A DNA stretch of 64,000 nt from Amblyomma americanum (GCF_052857255.1 NC_135497.1:198128355-198192354); one strand, 5' to 3'. Positions 14,301 through 26,850 are shown, numbered from the stretch's first letter. Numbers and translations: made by a program. The notes: generated by a model not told the origin, from the sequence alone.

Positions 14301-17300
14301 AAGTTGAAAAGCAGAAGATACAATTGCGATCAATAGTTTTGTTGAAATCTGCCATGCTGCTACAAAACAGACCAGAGGCAGTGTTTTATAATGATTAATT
14401 TCATTTTCCATTAATTTCGCTCGCTGCCATTAGTCACTTCTTCAAGTGACGTAGGCTTTGGGCGAAGACATTCCGTTGGTCGTGGCTGTACAACACACCA
14501 ATGATGCCACTTACTTGCATAAACCCGTGCCGCGCCCAAGCTGCACGGGGAGACCGACGCCTTCGCCGATGAATGAGGAGAACGACGACAATTTTTGCAT
14601 ACCTTCCGAGCTTTATGGGCGCTAGTCCCGCCTCGGAAAGTAAATTGGGCGTCGGTTGTACGAAGAACTGGCGCAGCGTGATCCATGGGACTTAGACGGG
14701 CTGGAGAGTGGCTAGCTGCGGCACGGTGACCATCCCGGCCGTGTCTGTGATTGGCCATTTGCTTCCCACATGGTGTTTCTTTGCTCACCTAATGCATTCT
14801 AGCTGAAATGGATCGTTAGAAAGCGCGGTTCCCGGTTCACAAATCTGGTCGTATGTCTTTTCACGTTGCAGTACCTTCTGGGGCCTAAGAAACAATCGTG
14901 AAGTGTGTCCAGAACTTGGTTGCGGCGCCTGGAGTGCTCTGCCGTTGAACTCGGACGTCAGAGCCTTCGAGGAAGGACTATCTAGAGCGCTGAGCTCCGT
15001 TCTTCGCGCTCGGCTGCGTGAGTGGCGCGAGATTTGAAGTCAGTGGACAACACGCTTCTCAGCAGTTACACTTGGACGCCTAAATGTAGTGAGTTTGGGT
15101 GTATAACAGGTGGTGCACTTTTCTTGCATTCCGAGTCTGACAGGAAGAAGTTTGAAGATTTGCGGACGCTGCTAGAGTGTTGGGCATAAGTCCACAACCT
15201 ATGGCCATTGAAGTTTATCTTCTACTAGTCATTTTCCTCCCTCGTGCGTTTCAGCTCGGTTGTTTTGAAGATGAGATAGGGCGATCGCAGCTCGCGTAAA
15301 AAAGGGTAGAGACCAGCGGGAGAGATCTTGGTTCCGCAGTGTGACTAAACTGGCCTGTGCTGTTGGTTGTGCTCTCCAGGATTCAGTGTGGAGTAAACGG
15401 ACCGACTTCTTTAAAACTCGCTTTCCACTGGCATAAATGCTTGCCTCCTGGTGAATAAAAAGGAACGTAAGGAAAAGAATCTCGTAAGCCTAACCCTCGA
15501 CCTTGCAAGAAGCATGCGACCAAGGAATGTTATCGCATTTAGTGTCAGAGAGCGTTGTCTGACTAATCAGTATACAGTTGGGGAAAAAAAAAACGTCTTT
15601 AGCTAGTTCATACTCTCATGCCTAATTAATCCTATCGCTAGGAATGAGATGCTAACACACTGTTATATTACGGTGGTTAGGGTACAAAATAGGACTTCTC
15701 GGAATTTTCCAGATGGTTCTTGTGACAACCAAGCGAACTTCTTTTCAAACAACTTGATTTACTTCAGCTTTCTGACATTTAAGCAGCAACGGTGATGAAG
15801 CAGTAAAAAATGAGTTTGAAAAAAAAAATGGACGTTGGGTTTTATTTCGAACCATTGAAGCGTAACAGAGTCCATTACCGGCACTTGGAATTGCGGGAGA
15901 TACCTAAACATAGAACCGCGTTTTGTAACGATCTGTTTCACATGGCAGCAATGTCAATCGTGACGAAACAACCCATGCAAAAATGTCCTTTGGGCGTCTA
16001 TGAAAAAAACTTCATGTTAAGCTATGTCCGTCTATGGCCTTTTATGATCGTCTATACATACCCAAAGCGGCGGCTACAGCTAGCTATTGAAAAATCTGTC
16101 ACTAGAGCTATAGCTTCTGAACCATACAAACGTTTTTAGCTGTCTATAGAAAATTATATCCGCCTGAAACTACTGCTATAGACTGCCATAGGAAAGGTTT
16201 ATAGCTATTTGGGCCAGTTAACTATAGCCGGCCATAGGATATTTTTGTATGGGAACAACAGGCGGAGAAGCGAACGGCCAGTCGCAGACGCAGGAGGTCT
16301 GGTGGCGGCCCCCATGTTAACCACCTTCCTACCGACGCATCCATCCGGCTGAGTCACAGGCACCACGCTGCGCCAATTATTCTGACAGCCGACCGACACC
16401 CAGTTACTTTGCCGAAACTGGATTAACGCCGGTAAAGCTCGTCAGGCGTGTAAAACGCGTCGTCATACTCCGTCATTTGTGGGCATCGTCATTCAGTGCG
16501 ACGTGAGCGCGAGACGCGTTCATGCAAGAAAGCGCCATCATTGGCGTGTTTTTGACACGACCGGCGTGACATCTTCTCGCAAGTCCTACGTCACTAGGAG
16601 CAGCTACCAATAGAAGAGGGCCAAATGCATGCAAAATGAAATTAATCGATAGAAAATACAGCCCCTAGAACAAATGGCTTTTATCGAATGTTGCGATTTC
16701 AGCTACCACCATAAACAAAAGCACTCACTCCAAAACTGTTGAGTAACTGCACTACGTCGTCTACGAAATAAATATATTGAAACGCATATATTTGCTAAAG
16801 TGCCGTTATCGCTCTTTGTGGAATGCGCAAATCATTTTTTATTACATATGTTTATTGCTGTGTCCTTTCTTTTAGCCCTCCTGCTTTGTCCCTTTGTATA
16901 CCTTGAGTGCTGTAGGTTTTATTAATTAAGTACATTGAGTACTTCGTTTTCGTAGAGTGATCGCTCAGATTCAATTTGGTCCAATTTTGTTTCTGCGCGC
17001 TGTTTGCCGGTTGTCTACAATGAGGCCTGTGGCCCCTGTCAAGCCCTTTAAGGGTGTTCTTGTTCAGTCGTGTTCGATTAGAGTGAATGAAATTTATTTG
17101 CGACTTATCTAATATATTCATGCACAATTACGATGTAATTTTGTACAGGACGGCACTCGAGAACAATTTTGAAGGTCAGTTTCCCCCAAAACTCACGAAC
17201 CACATATACAGGGTCTTTTACACATCAATTAGCACTTCTGTTTCTTGTTCGAGATCAAATTTATGCATTTTTTTTTGTAGAATAGCAAAGGATTCCACAA

Positions 17301-20300
17301 AGTTCCGCATGATAAACTATTTCTAAAAATTAAAGAAATTGCCATTCCCGATATTTGCTTAACATGTATAAATGACTGTAGCCATTTTGTTGAACTGGGT
17401 GGTCAACTTTCGCGATGTCTTCCAGTTTCACCTGGTCTTCCGCAGGGAGATGTATATGGCCGTCTGGTTTGTCTTTGATATATCAGTGATACTGAGGAAG
17501 TGATTAGCCCACCCCTGCATATGTACTGATCGCCGATGATTGTGTTTTGTTCAGAGTAGCTAAAAATAAGTAAAATCAGAATTACCCGAACAATGCTGTG
17601 AGCAGTGCTTTGAAACGGTGCGACCAGTGTAGCATGCATCCGATTGCTTACGAAAGTGCGTATGTACCGATAACCCGGAAAAATATCAATTTAAATTAGG
17701 CTCATTCCCTCTTGAACAATTATTTACCCACAAATATTTAAGTGTATCTATAATGAGCAATCTGTCGTGGAACTTTCATATAAGCAATAATTTCTCTCCC
17801 GCGTTTTATAAAGTATGCTACTTTAGACAAGCCAAAAATGCACCTCCTAAAGTTAAGCCACTTTGTTATTCTTCTATAATAAGACCTAAACTCCAATATG
17901 CATGCTTAGTGCGGAACCCGTATACTAAACCTAATATACAAAATCGGGAAAGAATACAGAGAAGAGCTGTTAGGTTTATCTTTGATGCATATGCAAAGGT
18001 TCACTCCCCACAACTTTCCCAACTTTAATGGATATGAATAAAATGTAAAGAGTAGAACCTCGAAGAAAAAGTTAAGGTTAGAATATTTCTCTGTATAATT
18101 GATCACAAACTCAGTCTGGACCCCTTACTGTATTTAACGCTGTTATCTGCGACATGAACACGGAATCACCCCCCCCCCCCCCCCGTAGTTCTCTAACTCC
18201 TATAATGGTTAAAAACAGACAAGTTTTCACCACGCCCAATAACAGGTTGAAGTCAGTTACCTAAACCATTGTCCTGTGAGGTACAACCAACCAGTGCTAT
18301 TGGTGCCTAAAAGCACCTGTGTTGTCCGTTACTCTCTTCGTCCTGCGTTTTGGGCTGTTCCGTTTTAAGCAGTGTTAAACAAACTAGCTCGCAAAAACAC
18401 CCTCCTGAACTATTTGTTCCTCTTTTTTTTTGCCATGCTGCTTCTTGTGATTTCACTGACTGACATGCCCAGCTTGCCTGGACTTATTGTCCGGGGTATT
18501 TTAAAAATAAATAATTTTTGGAAAAATCACAACCCTCCTGCGCTTTTGCTTAGTTCTAAGCGCCACCTGTAATCGCTGCTCTGGAGCTCCAGGCAAAGGA
18601 CGCCGCTTCTTTAGAAATGCGCCATATATGACTAATTAATATACCGGTAGGTGCATGAAAACGGCTTGAAAGGCTTAGGTTTTCTGCAGCGTGGCCAATG
18701 TTATGGGAAAAAAATAAAAGAGAAGATGTGCAGCTTTAAAAGGCAAGTCATATCCGAAAAAAAATTAAGCTGAGGAAGAGTTGTGCTGTTGTTCATTATG
18801 ATTTTTCCTCAGTACGCAACCAAAATTTCCATCTTTTTGCCAACTTCGAGAGAAATTAGTGGCTTGTTTACGAAAAATGCTGGTTCTTTCTTTTAACTTG
18901 GCTTGCATAGTCCTGCCCACGCACACCCGCTCCCACGCCAGTGTCATACCAACGAGCCCTGTTCCTTCTTTATTTGCGGCTATGGCTGCAGGTCTGGGAC
19001 GACGGCCTAGCTGAAGTAGCGCAGGCCTTGGCCGACCAGTGCGGCGACATCGCCCACGACACGGCGGATGCCAGGTTCACCCGTAAGTGAGCACCGCTTG
19101 TGTCCTCTCACCTCACCAAAATTCTCTTGTACCGTCGCTTCGTGCCTGCAGCGCACCTGCACGCAAACTGCGCCTTCCCCGGGAAGGCTCATGTTGTGCG
19201 CTGAATTCCGCCTTATTGTTCCCCTTAATTTTAGCCAGGCTTGTCGCTCGCTCGCTCTTCGTCGGTGCAGTCGGTCCGCAGTACAGAAAACAACGGGGAA
19301 AAAATTGCGCGGTAAGAAAAAAAACTTTAGGATGTGTTTGAACATTGTTTCTATCTCTCCATTGTGTATGTAGAAAATCCAAGAGAAGCTTTTTTTGGCC
19401 CATCTCAAAAAGACGCGGAGAAGGCTAGTAATAGCTTCACGCTTGTCAGGTCGAGTCCACAGCTGTCCAGCATTCTTTCGATATGGTGACGCACAGCGAA
19501 CGTGTCTCAAAGAAATGCGTGTGCAGCCTTTGTAGTGTGAGGGGAAGTGCGCTTCTAGTGTATGTCCTCTTTGCGCTAGAGGAATCATCAGTGTTGTGTC
19601 GCCTTTTCTCGCAGCTTCCAAAGCTCACGTGCTTCAGCAGCGCAATTTTTTTCTCTTAATTTAATTTGAGCTTTCTGTGCGCAGATGCAAGTTCTCTTCG
19701 TCCGTCTGAAATCCTTCCCTCCATCTAAAGTAGAACGGCGGTGCACATCTGCAGCGACATGACCCCAGGAGATAAAAAATGTAATTTATGCTACGAAATA
19801 TTGTTACGGACTTGCGGAAGTTCCGCGACGGGCAAGAAAGCGCAAGCAAGGAGGAGGAGGTTGAAGTGTGTTGGCCCGTCGTGGGACTTCCGCAAGTCCG
19901 TGACAATATTTCACTGTAATGAGTTCGTATACAAAGCGTACTTCAATAAAGTATTAAAAAAATACCTACGGCGCAGAAATACTTGTCATATCGTGAAGGA
20001 TTTTGCCCTTGTCAACCAAAGGCGATAGTTTCAGTGGTCATATAGTGGAGCAAAATTGCAGAGTAATGTCGTAATAGTATTATAACCACCTAAAAAATTT
20101 GAAACCCATCACCCAGGCGCTACAACGCCCGCATTCGAATGCAGTGACGCCCCTCGCAGTACGATTCCAAAATGCGAGGATTTCCGAATTGCTGGGATTG
20201 CTAAGCTGAAGGGAAAAATTGATCTCCGCGCGCAGAATTGGCGGATGCTCTGAGACCGGTCCTTCAGAAGCCTAGTCTATTCGGTTTGCTGTTTTATTGC

Positions 20301-23300
20301 AGGCAAAAGATTACCTCCACGTGGATACGCGGTTCGAAATGTGCAAACCGTCAAAGCCGTTTTGGGGTTTCCAGACACTGGACTGCAGGCATAAAGTTTT
20401 CCGTTCTGACAACAGAGGTGGTGGAAGCAGTAGGGGAGTGCTTTTTTCTTGGACGAGTATTCGCAGGAGACCCCCAGAGTGGGAAATAAATCACCGGAAT
20501 TTTAAAAAGCTGCTGAAGCACATTTGGCCGGCACCTTCTAGTTATCAAATCTTTAGGGGAATCCCCCCAAGGTGTAGTAGGTTTGTAATAAGGGAGTAAT
20601 TACTCATTGACATCCACTCGAGCACAGCCATGCGGCAACAAAGGAAAGCTATGCAGCTTTCTCAGAAACCTCGTAGATAAAAATTCGTCCTGGTCCGGGG
20701 TTCGAAACCGGGACTACCGCTTCACCAGAGCAGTCGCTCTACCAAATTGAGCTAACCGGCAATTGCCAAAGAAAAGCATATCACTGTTGTGTTCTCTAAG
20801 TGCTCACCTATGCGGCCTAAGATTGGAGATAAAAGAGCTTAATATGAGTTGTAGAACAGCGCGGGCAAGGAGCAGGACAAGAAAGAGCGCACATACACAG
20901 TGCTGCTCTGCCTTGTCGCGTATTGGCCCCGCACTGCAGTGATCTTAGTTTGGCTGATCCTGATGATGATGACGAGCAAAGTAAAAAAAATGCATTAGGA
21001 CACAGAGCTGCTTCCTTTGTGTTACTGCAATAAAAAAAAGAGAACACTGCCGCGACCCGCACTAGGAGAATGCGAAAGCATTGAGCCTCTTCCACACTCG
21101 TCGCCTCTCTTCTCTTCACTATTGTGACGTCTTAGCGTTTTTGTTCGTTCGTCTCTGTTTTTCAGCATTTTTCCATCACGTACTTTCCTTTTTACTTTTA
21201 CATCAATTAACACATGTTTAACCTGGTTTACTCTTTCTTAACCTTTTTTTGTTCATTTTATACCCTTTCGACGTCCTCCCACTACATCGACCTCCACGGT
21301 TTTTATTCGCCTCTAATTACTCCACATCAGCCAAACCATTTTGTTTGATTAATTATGGTTAAATAATCGCATTTTAATCTGCTTCAAACTATCGTCCGGC
21401 TTGGTTGCGTATTTTCCACAATTTCGACGTCCATGGCTATTATGACGTCCACCCACCAGATCGACATCTGGACTATTTCTACGTCTAATCGACTTTTTTG
21501 CCTCTACTAAATTAACGAATTGCCCCACATGAACCAAATTTCACGCGCATTGGCATTTTATAATCTTCTATCGCATGCAATCATTCTTTTCCTCCTAACT
21601 CTTCCTCGAACGACGCAAGGGTTGCCGACACGTTTTGCGTCCACTTTCTGCGAACACGATACCGCGAACATAGCCAAGTAATTTTTTCACATTAATAAAG
21701 ACGCTTTTCTTCTTATTAATCTAACAATTTGGCTGTCATATAGTAATACATATCGTTGATCACATGTAACTGATGACCGCGGGTTATATTTTGTTCTCTA
21801 AAATCAAATGGCACCACAGTTTACACGATGGAACATTTCCTTGTCTTTACATAATGCACTTTCCTTTGATCATGCACGCTGTATTTAGTTCACTACTTCA
21901 TGGCTATAGGCGATGTGGCATCAATGACGGGCGTAGAACGCTTAGCCACCCACTCAATTTTATGAAGCCCGTGCGTGGTCAAAAGTGCGGGTAAAAAAAG
22001 AGGTGCTTAAAATTTTATTACTGGGAGTTATTCTTGTATCGCACGAAAGCATAAGCCTGCATCCTCGCAGTATGGATGCATCGCAACTGGTTTGCAAATT
22101 TTCATTCGAAAGGGAATTTGTTTAGAAGCAACAGCCCACGGGAGCAGCCTGCCTAGGAAATGAGCGCAGTATAAGCACATGTAGGAGGTAAAAATTAATA
22201 GCACGAAGCTGTTGCCCTCTTTTTGCAATATTTAGCGGAAGCCAGGAAGCTTGCCTTTAATTTTTTGTTTAATATTCTTTGTAGGTCGCTTCAGGTTAAC
22301 CGGCCAGAACTTGGCATCGGAACGGCGCTCGAACAAAGTGATGAAAATGGATGGACTACGTTTCATCGACAAGTGGTTCAATGAGTACCGGAACTACCCA
22401 CCGTACCAAGTTCGAAATTTTGAACCGAGCTTTAGCGACCGCCATACGGGACATTTCACTCAGGTATTAGCGTGTTTTTGGACTTTCTGATGTCTGTCTG
22501 TCGTAAAATCGCAATTTCCCCCGTACGTTGGAGTACGCTGCGTGTTGTCTGTAGATTTTAAATGGCATATGCAATTTTTTCGCCTTCAATTTCGGTGGCA
22601 TGGGCACTCGTAATGGGCCAGGATATTTTCGCACGCTGCTGAAATGCTTTGCTGCAGCACTAGCCAGCTGCAACGCAGTTTCATTTTGCGCCCCTGTGCT
22701 CAGATTTTGCTACCGACACAAAGTTGAGAGCTTCTAGGACGTTGTCTTTTAAGAAAGGCTTCGCAATAGTCAAGTGAAACATGGTTCCGCAAGTGGTTTG
22801 AGTACTTCTGTTCAGGGAAAAACGGCTATTGGACCTGGAAGATTGTCAACTTTATTTGTGGAGAGTCAGATATTACGGTATATTCTTTAGTAGTTCTCGT
22901 GTAAAAAGAGGACGGAAACCATACACGTGTGATGATTAACCTGTGAATGTCCGCGTACTGCGTGGGAATTAACTCGTGCGTGGTCATTGCTACGTAGCAA
23001 TGAAATGAAGGGTGCTATAAACTTACCTCAATGAGCATTATTAACATAATGTATTCTAGCTGACCATTTGCTATTGTTATTCATTTGTTCGGATGCAGGT
23101 AATATGGGCGGACACCCAGTATCTGGGATGCGGGTTCACCATGTTCCGTATGAAGGGCGACTTTGGCGCAGTGCCGTACCAAAAGCATTACGTTTGCAAC
23201 TACGCTCATAGGTGAGTATGCCATTACGCTTGTAAGGACCAATATATGTGGGGTGTCACAGCTGGATACTGCGTGTTGTTAGGCTATCTACGCTAGCTGC

Positions 23301-25005
23301 AAGCCAAAGGTAGCACTCAGAAAAATTGGCAATTGGGGAAAGGAAATGGTTCAGTAATTAATTAATAATAATTGGTTTTTGGGGAAAGGAAGTGGCGCAG
23401 TATGTGTCTCATATATCGGTGGACACCTGAATCGCGCCGTAAGGGAAGGGATAAGGGAGGGAGTGAAAGAGGAAAGGAAGAAAGAGGTGCCGTATTGGAG
23501 GGCTCCGGAATAATTTCGACCACCTGGGGATCTTTAACGTGCACTGACATCTCACATCTCGGTGGAACCCGAACCTCGCCGTAAGGAGGAAGAAGGAAGC
23601 TGGGAGTGAAAGAAAGAAAGGAAAGAAAAAAGAAAGAAAGAAAGAAAAAGAAAGAAAGGAAGAAAGGAATACAGAAAGAAAGGAAGAAAGAAGGAAAGAA
23701 AGAAAGAAACAGGTAGTGGAGGGCGCCGGAATAATTTCGACCCCTTGGGGATCTTTAACGTGCACTGACATCGCACAGCACCCGGGTACTCCGGCTCAGT
23801 AGTCGAGTCGCCGCGGCACCTTGCAAGTTTTGAGGATGCCAAAAATAGCGAATTTCCCACAAACAAGCCCAGCTGTTACCTTGGGTACGTGTGCTCAATA
23901 CACCAGGAGTGCACACGTGCACACGTTGCAAAGGTAACATCTGGCCTTGTTTTGTAGGAAATTCTCTGCTTTTTCGGCACATCTTCCACGCCTTCAACGA
24001 GCAAAGAGCACTGTATTATTTTTACGAAGGTCGAAATGTTTATTTTGTGGGGGCCAGAAAGTAATGTTTATTACCCTCTTTACTTTGAGGACGATAACCT
24101 TGTGCAAGAAGTTAATGCGCTACCACGCACTGATCCTATATGGTCCATTATTGTTCACAACTAAAATATTGTCAGGAGCGTGTCATTAGCCTGATTATGT
24201 GCCGGCTGGTGTGACGTTAAAACAGCGCCGCATTGACGTGGCGAGAATTTAATTTGATGCCACTGGCATCAGCCGTCACGAGGCCATTCCAATAAAGCAT
24301 TAAGTTCAGAAGAGCCTAGCTGAAACGTGAGTTTGAAGAGCCTAAGTTTATCTGCAAACATTGTTTGAGCCAATGCTGCGCCGACCATAATCCGTTGACT
24401 GTCGGCGTAGTTGTGTAATGTATTTCATACGCTTCTTAGAGCCCACTTCAAAGGATCTTAACACCGTGTTGGGTAGATTTCAAAGGAGGGGTACAGTGTA
24501 ACACAGTGTACACGCTTCTTTTCGAAAGCCGACAAGAAGGCTCTCCTCAGGCTGATTCTGCATATAAGACGATATCGATGCAGCTATTTACACGTTGCTT
24601 TGTTCCAGCGAGTCACAACCGGGCCTTTCAATGCATGCATGTCTGGTGAACACTGGCACTTGCCGAAGAGAGCCTTTGGATGGCTGCCTTTTGCTTCTTG
24701 CGGATAACCCTAGCTCCTAACCTCGCGCCTCAGTCAAAGCCGCTCGATTCGCTTGCAGCGGCAACATCAAAGGCCGGCCAGTGTACACGGAGGGCCCCAC
24801 GTGCAGTCGCTGCCCGGCGGGTTCGCGATGCGTGAGGCGGACTGGGCTCTGCAGAGCGCGTAAGAAGAGCGGACGCGTCCACAAGCCCCAGAAGAGGCCG
24901 GCGGGGCGCCTCAGCTACTGGATCGTGACCCGTGGCACCGGGGCCGGCGCTCGCACGTGGCAGCAACGTCGTGCAAGGTGCACGGACGCTGGTCACAAGT
25001 GCTGA
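11054..25005 (+). CDS. Secreted CAP-superfamily (SCP/antigen 5-like) protein, five exons
   Basis: Joined exons 11054-11332, 18992-19082, 22285-22463, 23099-23211 and 24759-25005 give 302 codons plus stop. Every intron is GT-AG and all phases match. Residues 1-23 form a hydrophobic signal peptide. The CAP domain runs from about residue 58 to 228. It carries the first signature (GHFTQVIWADT, 179-189) and the second (YVCNYAHSGNI, 214-224). Of the CAP tetrad, H115, E157 and H180 are present, while the position usually Glu (as in GENL) is Gln131 (GQNL), a change I recall as common in secreted CAP proteins. After the domain, a CSRC...C hinge-like segment leads into a Lys/Arg-rich tail ending in Cys. 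The product should be exported to haemolymph or saliva; its partner is unknown. The start is the ATG directly before the signal peptide; upstream in-frame ATGs (10964, 11006) would bury it. AATAAA lies at 25048. Introns carry most of the locus length and hold repeats. Confidence 0.9.
11333..15971. other. First part of CAP intron 1, no recognised feature
   Basis: No exon or clear repeat was recognised. A minus-strand frame of 125 codons at 14788-14411 has no domain and is left uncalled. Confidence 0.35.
15972..16253. mobile_element. Foldback MITE in CAP intron 1
   Basis: The ends are inverted copies (CCCATGCAAAAATGTCC against CCCATACAAAAATATCC). The interior is full of CTATAG/CTATGG motifs in both orientations, making a 282-base imperfect palindrome. 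No coding capacity. Confidence 0.7.
17080..18560 (+). pseudogene. Decayed CR1/L2-like LINE fragment in CAP intron 1
   Basis: In shifting frames one reads IKEIAIPD, then a degenerate 'PVSPGLPQGD' (normally VTSGVPQGS), ISPPLHMYADDCVLFR with the catalytic YADD box, and from 17750 LSWNFHISN and APPKVKPLCYSSIIRPKLQYA..., the thumb region. Frameshifts and stops abound. The 3' part lies downstream of a run of 16 C (18169-18184). Confidence 0.75.
18992..19082 (+). CDS. CAP gene exon 2
   Basis: Encodes residues 94-123, starting VWDDGLAEVAQ, the classic second CAP helix, and including the tetrad His in AHDT. The acceptor is ctgcag and the donor gtaagt. Entry is phase 0 and exit phase 1, which matches exon 3. 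Confidence 0.88.
19795..19912. mobile_element. Short foldback element in CAP intron 2
   Basis: Arms 19795-19833 and 19874-19912 are 39-base inverted copies with three mismatches around a purine-rich 40-base loop. Confidence 0.8.
20587..20760 (-). mobile_element. tRNA-derived SINE, second family, copy 1
   Basis: The minus strand starts with a tRNA-like head (GCCGGTTAGCTCA..., TGGTAGAGCG, ...GGTTTCGAACCCCGG). A body ending ...GAGTAATTACTCCCTTATT follows. The copy at 32198-32377 shares it end to end. Confidence 0.8.
20800..22284. other. Rest of CAP intron 2
   Basis: Contains a stretch at 20820-20940 resembling a terminal part of a Penelope-like element, from memory and weak. Otherwise AT-rich with nothing callable. 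Confidence 0.25.
22285..22463 (+). CDS. CAP gene exon 3
   Basis: Encodes residues 124-183: GQNL, the WFNEYRNY helix with the tetrad Glu, and the beginning of signature 1 (GHFTQ). The acceptor is ctttgtag and the donor gtatta. The exon leaves in phase 0 in the middle of the signature. Confidence 0.9.
23099..23211 (+). CDS. CAP gene exon 4
   Basis: Encodes VIWADTQYLGCGF through YVCNYAH (residues 184-220), completing signature 1 and starting signature 2. The acceptor is gatgcag and the donor gtgagt; exit phase is 2. Confidence 0.9.
23340..23790 (-). repeat. Tandem pair of SINE 3' bodies with a GAAA-rich expansion, in CAP intron 4
   Basis: Two copies of the SINE body (GGTGCCGTATTGGAGGGCTCC... 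and GGTAGTGGAGGGCGCC..., each followed by the ATTTCGACC...GGGGATCTTTAACGTGCACTGACATC block) lie head to tail. The first also has the tail part AAGTGGCGCAGTATGTGTCTC. Between them 23606-23710 is an expanded GAAA/GGAAA tract. Confidence 0.75.
24759..25005 (+). CDS. CAP gene exon 5 (hinge and basic C-terminal tail)
   Basis: Starts by completing Ser221 and continues GNIKGRPVY, the end of signature 2. CSRCPAGSRC and a roughly 50-residue basic tail ending HKC* follow. The acceptor is cgcttgcag. The tail is rich in Lys and Arg and has no recognised domain. Confidence 0.88.
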
Positions 25006-25047
25006 GTAGTTTGTGCTTAGCAATGAAAAACTGCGTCGGCAGGCAGG

Positions 25048-25053
25048 AATAAA
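25048..25053 (+). terminator. Polyadenylation signal AATAAA of the CAP gene
   Basis: A canonical AATAAA sits 43 bases after the TGA stop. It is followed within about 40 bases by a T-rich stretch (from 25081) suited to a downstream element. Confidence 0.7.
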
Positions 25054-25235
25054 GGCTGGAAAATGATTCATTGTAAGGCTTTCCTTCTTTCTCTCTTTTT
25101 TTTTTCCACCGAGAAAACCGGTTTTCTCCTTGGGACAGTAACTCAGGGGAAAAAAAAATAATCTGATAGCGCTGCAGGAGTCAGGGAATCTCTTTTGCTA
25201 AGCTGCCGAAGATTGACCTGAACTGACACCGCAAA

Positions 25236-25406
25236 ATGTGCGTGCGCGTGCGCGCGTGCCTGCGTGTGTGTGTGTGCTTGCATGTGTGTGCGTATGTGTG
25301 CGTACGTGTGCGTATGCGTGTGTACGTGTACGTGTGTATGCGCGTGTGCATTTGTGTGCGTGCGCGCCCGTGCTTGCGCGCATGTGTGTGTGTTTGTGTG
25401 CGTTTC
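25236..25406. repeat. Imperfect GT/GC-rich repeat
   Basis: Degenerate GT, GC and GTAC repeats just past the CAP gene 3' end. Confidence 0.85.
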
Positions 25407-25409
25407 TGT

Positions 25410-26588
25410 ATAATTTATGTTGTAAGAGGGTGTATTACCTTGTTTTTATATGTTTATAGTGTCTTCTGTCTCTCTCGATTTTTCCTTTTTCCACTTACAC
25501 GTTTTCAGGGCTAATGGTAACTGTCATACGGGAGTTTAACATAGCCATTCGTTTGGTTTAGTTTTAGGTTCCGTGCTGACAATCGCTGAAAGGCTAAGTT
25601 GATCCTTTATTCTTCGATCCAAAACGTCCTTCATCGGAGGCGAAAGGAACGTATTTGGCGCTTACATCACTGACCCATTTGCTTTTGCACATATTCTATT
25701 GATGAAAATGTGCTCAAAGTATAGTATTTGCAATGTTTTGAGGAATGCTTACAGCTCGGAAATAACTGCTGTCATTCTACTTAAATCTGAGGCTTTGGAA
25801 TTCGGAGTCTTTACTCTCACTTTCATTCAAGCCATGTGGTGTGAAACCTACAGAAATGCTGATAAGATGTACTGATGCATTGCATGTTTGCTTCATTTCC
25901 TGAGACGCCACTCCTAGCTTGTTTGGAAGCCCAACTGGTAACTTTAGTCAAACATTGCGAGCTGGAAGCGTAAAAGTTTCCGAAAAACAAGCATGTCTGT
26001 TTTCTAAAATAACGTTATAGAAAACACGTGCAGTGCACAATAACTTTCAGGACAAACTTCGTCATCTGGTATCTTTAATGATTCACCTCATGTCAGCCCG
26101 TTGATCAGGCTGAGAGCATCGCTGCCCGCATTTTATCACGAGTGTTACACTTCGTCTGCAGTCGTAAGCGCGAATTATTACTTTCTCTAACCGACAATGA
26201 AAGCTATATGTACAGGCGGCTGCTAATGCTCTCATTGAAAGGGTCCCATGTGCCGCATGCAGTTTCGCTATGTTCCTGTAGAGCTGTTTCTTGACGCTAC
26301 CTAAGCTGCTTCAAGAGCATGAGGTTATTTTCTTTTAATGTAACAGTCTGACATGACCTGCATCTTTCGAGTGGTGCTCATGGCCACATCCGCCACCGTG
26401 CTAGGCTAGCTTCCTGACGCTGTTTTTGGCTCACTGGGAAAGCCGGCAGCCATCAGCGTCCATCTTCCCTTTGGTTTTGCCTCTGCGAAAGCACGGAGCG
26501 AGGCGCGTCCTTGTGATGGGGCTGAGACGGTGGCCTGTGGCAAGCGTGACTCGTTACGTCGCGTGCGCCCTCGTGCGGCAGGCTTTCT
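25410..26588. other. Spacer between the convergent CAP and CPAP1-like genes
   Basis: About 1.2 kb with no exon and no recognised repeat. It must hold the 3' UTR of the minus-strand gene. A plus-strand open frame at 26426 is the shadow of the minus exon. Confidence 0.4.
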
Positions 26589-26850
26589 TCAGAAGGGCTG
26601 CTTCGGTAGCGCGTTGGCTGCTTGCAGCAGTCTATTGTTATGGATGAACTGGTCTGCGTTGCTGACGTCATCGTCGTATAGGAAAGGTGTGTCCTGGTAG
26701 CCGATGTTGTCGTTGACGTAGTAGAAGACAGGAGCGTTTCGGCAGGGCACTGATTCCTCGGGCCGCGCGCACGTAAGCGTCAGCTGGTTGAACATTGTCA
26801 GGTTGCCGCACAGGAAGCTGAACCGCTGCAGCTGGCGCGTCTCGGACGAC
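26589..26850 (-). CDS. CPAP1-like gene exon 4 (second half of the domain and C terminus)
   Basis: Starts SSETRQLQRFSFLCGN and supplies the last three Cys of the domain. An 86-residue stretch ending ALPKQPF* includes the acidic tail. The acceptor is ccccgcag. Confidence 0.88.

Noticed and set aside
20686..20760. tRNA gene on the minus strand
   Set aside because: The same head continues into a repeated SINE body also found at 32.2 kb, the B-box is off consensus and the anticodon stem is poor.
25111..25128. 18-base perfect palindrome near the CAP 3' end
   Set aside because: Too short to assign a role; may be chance.
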